Shown here in pieces: positions 6,963-9,124 of a stretch of 9,124 nt of DNA. The notes beneath the pieces were generated by a model, which worked only from the letters and a program-made list of their open reading frames with translations, was not told the origin of the DNA and did not search any database. The translations under genes were made by a program, and so were the position numbers. Origin of the DNA: an uncultured Bryobacteraceae bacterium (GTDB lineage: Bacteria > Acidobacteriota > Terriglobia > Bryobacterales > Bryobacteraceae). The first letter of the stretch is position 1. Every line of letters starts with the position of its first letter. The stretch is from the NCBI GenBank assembly GCA_937921835.1, contig CAKZVG010000598.1:1-9124 (forward strand), in the 5' to 3' direction.

Positions 6963-6968
6963 GGGAGG
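6963..6968 (+). promoter_or_regulatory. Strong ribosome-binding site pointing to an ACG start
   Basis: GGGAGG lies seven bases before ACG at 6976, an ideal distance for initiation. No ATG, GTG or TTG in the reading frame of the downstream gene lies near it. The site therefore decides the start discussed under the next gene. Confidence 0.55.
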
Positions 6969-6975
6969 TGCCGCC

Positions 6976-7812
6976 ACGCGCGCCATCATACTGTTTCTTC
7001 TGCTCCTTGCGCCGCTCGAAGGGGAAAGGCTTAAGGTCTATTCCGAGTTTCAGCGGATCGACTCCCGCGGTGAGGTGGCCGCCCCCGACCGCCAGGAACG
7101 CTCGCGCGAGATCCTCTCCCCGGCCGTGGCGCGCAACGCCTTTGCTTCCTACCGGCTCGTGGTCCGCGTGCCTCCGGGCGAGCCCTACACCCTCTATGTC
7201 GGCCAGCATCCGGAGAACGCCGTGCGGGTGACGCTCTACCGCGAGGAAGCGGCCGGCAACCGGCCCGGCGCCATTCCCGACCGGTTGCGGCGGGTGGAAC
7301 AGCCGGCAGTAGGAACGCTGGCGCCGGAGGAAGCCGCGCATACCTACTGGATGGACTTGTGGGTGGTGCGCGACGCGCCGGTGCGGCGCATCAAGGTGGA
7401 AGCCCAACTCCACGCCGGCGGGGATTGGGTCGCCTACCCGATGGAGGTCCGCGTGATGCCACCCATCGCGGCGTCCAGCACCCGCTCCGGCGGTCCGCTG
7501 CCCGGGATTGGAGAACCAGCCGACGCGGCCACGGCCGGTCCCCTGCGCGAGTATCTTTGCGGGACCAGGACGGAGCCCGGACAGCACCCGCTGACGGTCC
7601 GCGGGCTGATCCGCCGGAACGCGCTCCAGGACTTCTCCATCGCCAAAGCCAGGGAACAGCACTACGGGCGGGAGGCGGTGGTTGGCAAGATCGCCGCCAT
7701 CGCCGGGATCGGGGACACCGCCGCCTGGTGCGAGGAGAATGCACAGATTTCGCGTCCGCCGGGACCGGAGTGGTATCTGCGGATCCGGGACCTGTTGCTT
7801 CACGGCTGGTAG
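6976..7812 (+). CDS. Probable secreted protein of unknown function, apparent ACG start
   Basis: I do not recognise a named family. Reading from ACG at 6976 gives 278 residues: a basic R2, a hydrophobic core IILFLLLLAP (about 4-13), then LEGERLKVYSEFQRI, which is what a signal peptide and mature N-terminus look like. This points to export. The middle (about 45-165) is rich in beta-strand-like stretches (YRLVVRVPPGEPYTLYVG; RRIKVEAQLHAGGDWVAYP), followed by a Gly/Ser/Pro-rich linker and a C-terminal part with two cysteines (EYLCGT, AAWCEE) ending LRIRDLLLHGW. The first conventional start in frame is GTG at 7075, which would give 245 residues and discard the signal peptide and the conserved-looking residues after it. 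In-frame TGA at 6943 blocks extension further upstream. Either ACG is used, or the start was ATG and has mutated, or one base is wrong in the CGCGCG run. An intrinsic terminator follows directly, so it is monocistronic. Confidence 0.72.
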   Translation, partial: TRAIILFLLLLAPLEGERLKVYSEFQRIDSRGEVAAPDRQERSREILSPAVARNAFASYRLVVRVPPGEPYTLYVGQHPENAVRVTLYREEAAGNRPGAIPDRLRRVEQPAVGTLAPEEAAHTYWMDLWVVRDAPVRRIKVEAQLHAGGDWVAYPMEVRVMPPIAASSTRSGGPLPGIGEPADAATAGPLREYLCGTRTEPGQHPLTVRGLIRRNALQDFSIAKAREQHYGREAVVGKIAAIAGIGDTAAWCEENAQISRPPGPEWYLRIRDLLLHGW

Positions 7813-7829
7813 GCCCGCCCGGCCTGGAC

Positions 7830-7852
7830 GCCCGGGTCCGGGCAATTTTTTT
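7830..7852 (+). terminator. Rho-independent terminator after the secreted-protein gene
   Basis: GCCCG and CGGGC pair around a GGTC loop (7830-7843), followed by AA and seven T (7846-7852). It lies 18 bases past the stop codon, a textbook intrinsic terminator. Confidence 0.82.
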
Positions 7853-7862
7853 CGTCCGCGCA

Positions 7863-7892
7863 TTGCCCGCGGCGCCCGCGATCTGCGATAAT
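7863..7892 (+). promoter_or_regulatory. Sigma-70-type promoter of the cold-shock gene
   Basis: TTGCCC (7863-7868) and GATAAT (7887-7892) are separated by 18 bases, and TG at 7884-7885 makes an extended -10 (TGCGATAAT). Transcription should begin near 7899. It sits between the preceding terminator and the cold-shock leader, so the cold-shock gene has its own transcription unit. Confidence 0.6.
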
Positions 7893-7898
7893 AACTCG

Positions 7899-8028
7899 GC
7901 AGTTTCTGCATGACGGTTGCAGTTCTCGTGTTGAAGCTCTCAAGCGGGCCTCCGAAGGTCTACCTTCCCAGCGCAGGCTTCTCCAGTTTCATCGAGCGAG
8001 ACGGTCAACGTACTAGGAGAGGATAGTA
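7899..8028 (+). promoter_or_regulatory. Long 5' leader of the cold-shock mRNA
   Basis: From the predicted start of transcription to the GTG there are about 130 bases. Long leaders that refold with temperature are known for cspA-type mRNAs; whether this one does is inference. A small hairpin is visible (GAAGG 7954-7958, loop TCTA, CCTTC 7963-7967). The ribosome-binding site AGGAGA (8015-8020) lies eight bases before the start codon. Confidence 0.45.
7910..8026 (+). other. Possible 38-codon leader ORF upstream of the cold-shock gene
   Basis: An ATG about 11 bases downstream of the predicted start of transcription opens 38 codons (beginning MTVAVLVLKLSSGPPKVYLP). They run through the cold-shock ribosome-binding site and end at TAG 8024-8026, followed at once by a second TAG and TGA in the same frame. 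The stop lies two bases before the GTG at 8029. There is no Shine-Dalgarno sequence before its ATG. It could be a regulatory leader peptide or a chance ORF. Confidence 0.25.
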
Positions 8029-8232
8029 GTGAAAGAGAAAGGTGTAGTGAAATGGTTTAACGCCGCTAAGGGCTATGGATTCATCCAGCGCTCGACCGGC
8101 GAGGACGTCTTCGTGCATTTCTCGGCAATCCAGATGAACGGTTACCGGACTCTGGAAGAGGGTGCGGAGGTCGAATTCGAAGTCAAGCGCGGGCCGAAGG
8201 GCTTGCAGGCCGAAAACGTCATGCGCCCCTAG
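8029..8232 (+). CDS. csp: Cold-shock protein (CspA family)
   Basis: A 67-residue single cold-shock domain, the usual size. Members bind single-stranded RNA or DNA as small five-stranded barrels and act as RNA chaperones in the cytoplasm. The two nucleic-acid-binding motifs are clear: RNP1 KGYGFI at 14-19 and RNP2 VFVHF at 27-31, with W9 and F10 on the same face. Translation begins at GTG (8029) with AGGAGA eight bases upstream; the resulting [11 protein letters not shown] start matches the family exactly. The gene has its own promoter, a long leader and its own terminator, typical of independently regulated cold-shock genes. Whether it is truly cold-induced cannot be told from the sequence, since many family members are constitutive or growth-phase regulated. 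Confidence 0.96.
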   Translation: MKEKGVVKWFNAAKGYGFIQRSTGEDVFVHFSAIQMNGYRTLEEGAEVEFEVKRGPKGLQAENVMRP

Positions 8233-8253
8233 AGAGCCCCTTTTTCGCAAGGC

Positions 8254-8275
8254 CGCCGGACGGTGCGCCGGACGG
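8254..8275. repeat. Short direct repeat in the cold-shock 3' region
   Basis: CGCCGGACGG occurs at 8254-8263 and again at 8266-8275 with a two-base spacer. It lies between the cold-shock stop codon and the terminator. Its function is unknown and it may be chance in GC-rich DNA. Confidence 0.55.
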
Positions 8276-8297
8276 CGTGAATCATTCGGACATTCCG

Positions 8298-8328
8298 GGC
8301 CGCCCTTTCAGGCGGCCTGTTCCCTTTT
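8298..8328 (+). terminator. Intrinsic terminator of the cold-shock gene
   Basis: GGCCGCC (8298-8304) and GGCGGCC (8311-8317) form a perfect seven-pair stem with a CTTTCA loop, followed by TGTTCCCTTTT. The T-rich tail is interrupted by CCC, so termination may be partial. It ends only nine bases before the start codon of the next gene. Confidence 0.68.
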
Positions 8329-8337
8329 CGAGGAACT

Positions 8338-8985
8338 GTGGCGCCTGCTTACGACGCAATCCTGATCCCCGGCGGGGGGGTGCGGGAAGGCGGCGCGCTG
8401 CCGCCCTGGGTGCGCGCCCGGCTGGATCTCGCCAGGGAACGCTTCCGCGGGGAGTATCTGCTGGCCCTGAGCGCGGGCACCCCGCATCGCCCGCCGCCGG
8501 TCACGGCCGCGGGCTACCCGGTCTTCGAATCCCGCGCCGCGGCGGAGTATCTCATCCGCCGGGGCGCCCCAGCGGAGAAGGTCCTGGCCGAGTGGCACTC
8601 CTACGACACCATCGGTAACGCCTTCTTCGCCCGCACCATCCACGCCGCGCCCGCCGGGTGGCGGCGGCTGCTGGTGATCACCTCCGCCTTCCACCTGCCG
8701 CGAGCCGAGGCCGTGTTTGGCTGGGTCTTCGGGCTGCCCGCTCCGGGAAACGGCTTCGAACTGGACTTCGAGGCGTCGCCGGACGCGGGCCTGGGCGGCG
8801 AGGCGCTCGAACTCAGGCTCGCAAAGGAAGCCCGGGCCCTGGCCGCGCTGCCGGAGTTGGCCGCCCAGATCACCACCCTGGCCGCACTGCATCGCTGGCT
8901 GTTCACGCGCCACGGCGCTTACTCGGCGGAGGGCTACGCACGCACCTTCGAGCCGCTTTCCGGACCGCTGGCCGACAGCTACTGA
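8338..8985 (+). CDS. DUF218 / YdcF-like (ElyC-SanA-YdcF family) protein
   Basis: A 215-residue protein of the DUF218 family, a Rossmann-like alpha/beta fold found in YdcF, SanA and ElyC. Visible conserved points are beta-1 with PGGG (11-14), LSAGT (44-48), the ESRAAAEYL helix with E64, the E85...YDTIGN segment with T91 and N94, and SAFHLPRA (116-123) with S116, H119 and R122. It has no signal peptide or membrane helix, so it resembles soluble YdcF more than the envelope proteins SanA and ElyC. Its biochemical role is not settled in the family; cell-envelope links are known for the membrane members only. GTG at 8338 places the start directly before beta-1, with AGGA (8331-8334) rather close upstream. 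The cold-shock terminator leaves no room for a separate promoter. Its 3' end overlaps pyrF tail to tail. Confidence 0.86.
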   Translation: MAPAYDAILIPGGGVREGGALPPWVRARLDLARERFRGEYLLALSAGTPHRPPPVTAAGYPVFESRAAAEYLIRRGAPAEKVLAEWHSYDTIGNAFFARTIHAAPAGWRRLLVITSAFHLPRAEAVFGWVFGLPAPGNGFELDFEASPDAGLGGEALELRLAKEARALAALPELAAQITTLAALHRWLFTRHGAYSAEGYARTFEPLSGPLADSY

Positions 8986-9124
8986 GCGCCGATCTCGGCG
9001 AGAATCCGCCGCACCTCGCCCGCCGGGTCCGCGGCGCGCGTCACCTGGCGGCCGATCACCAGGTAGTCGGCGCCGCCGCGGATGGCTTCGGCGGGTGTCG
9101 CCACGCGCTTCTGATCGCCTTTGC
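8979..9124 (-). CDS. pyrF: Orotidine-5'-phosphate decarboxylase, C-terminal end
   Basis: The last 48 residues of a gene that enters from the right edge. The reading is [20 protein letters not shown] followed by [13 protein letters not shown] and a closing helix ending EIGAQ. The DQxR motif, the A-x-x-A-I-x-x-G-A-D-Y helix and the LVIGR strand that binds the phosphate of OMP are characteristic of PyrF, which decarboxylates OMP to UMP in the last step of pyrimidine synthesis. The TAG at 8981-8979 lies inside the end of the DUF218 gene, so the two converge with a seven-base overlap. The part with the catalytic Lys/Asp residues lies outside the window. Confidence 0.9.
   Translation of the reverse strand, partial: KGDQKRVATPAEAIRGGADYLVIGRQVTRAADPAGEVRRILAEIGAQ

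Noticed and set aside
8005..8250. 81-codon minus-strand ORF over the cold-shock gene
   Set aside because: It is the antisense shadow of a certain cold-shock gene.

Overview
The window looks like a stretch of chromosome from a GC-rich bacterium, most probably an Acidobacteriota member of the Bryobacterales/Solibacter type. The main reason is the 1143-residue outer-membrane receptor with an N-terminal carboxypeptidase-regulatory-like domain, a family greatly expanded in that group. The assignment comes from protein recognition alone, with no database search.

Layout, left to right. (a) 1-1288, minus strand: a two-gene unit made of a TIM-barrel sugar isomerase/epimerase and the N-terminal part of an NAD-dependent nucleotide-sugar epimerase, joined by a 4-base ATGA overlap. 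(b) 1289-1445: a divergent control region with two palindromes that share a GTCAC core and a third related site at about helical spacing. (c) 1446-2857, plus strand: a PHP-domain phosphoesterase with a hydrophobic C-terminal tail, followed through a GTGA overlap by a PAP2 membrane phosphatase. (d) 2858-6975: the large TonB-dependent receptor on the minus strand. It is bracketed by two decayed transposase fragments that no intact ORF reveals: an IS3-type OrfA remnant just past its 3' end and an IS1380-type remnant upstream of its 5' end. (e) 6976-7812, plus strand: a probable secreted protein of unknown function whose signal peptide can only be included if translation starts at an ACG codon. 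It ends in a clear intrinsic terminator. (f) 7863-8328: a self-contained cold-shock gene with a good extended -10 promoter, a leader of about 130 nt that contains a 38-codon ORF running up to the cold-shock start, and its own terminator. (g) 8338-8985: a DUF218/YdcF-like protein starting only 9 bases after that terminator's T-rich tail. (h) 8979-9124, minus strand: the C-terminus of orotidine-5'-phosphate decarboxylase (pyrF), overlapping the DUF218 gene tail to tail by 7 bases.

I see no clearly new multi-gene system. The sugar enzymes form one plausible carbohydrate unit and the PHP/PAP2 pair one plausible membrane phosphatase unit. The receptor sits alone among insertion-sequence debris. 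The points most worth a second look are the two hidden transposase remnants, the apparent ACG start, the cold-shock leader ORF and the GTCAC palindromes. No rRNA, tRNA or CRISPR array was found.
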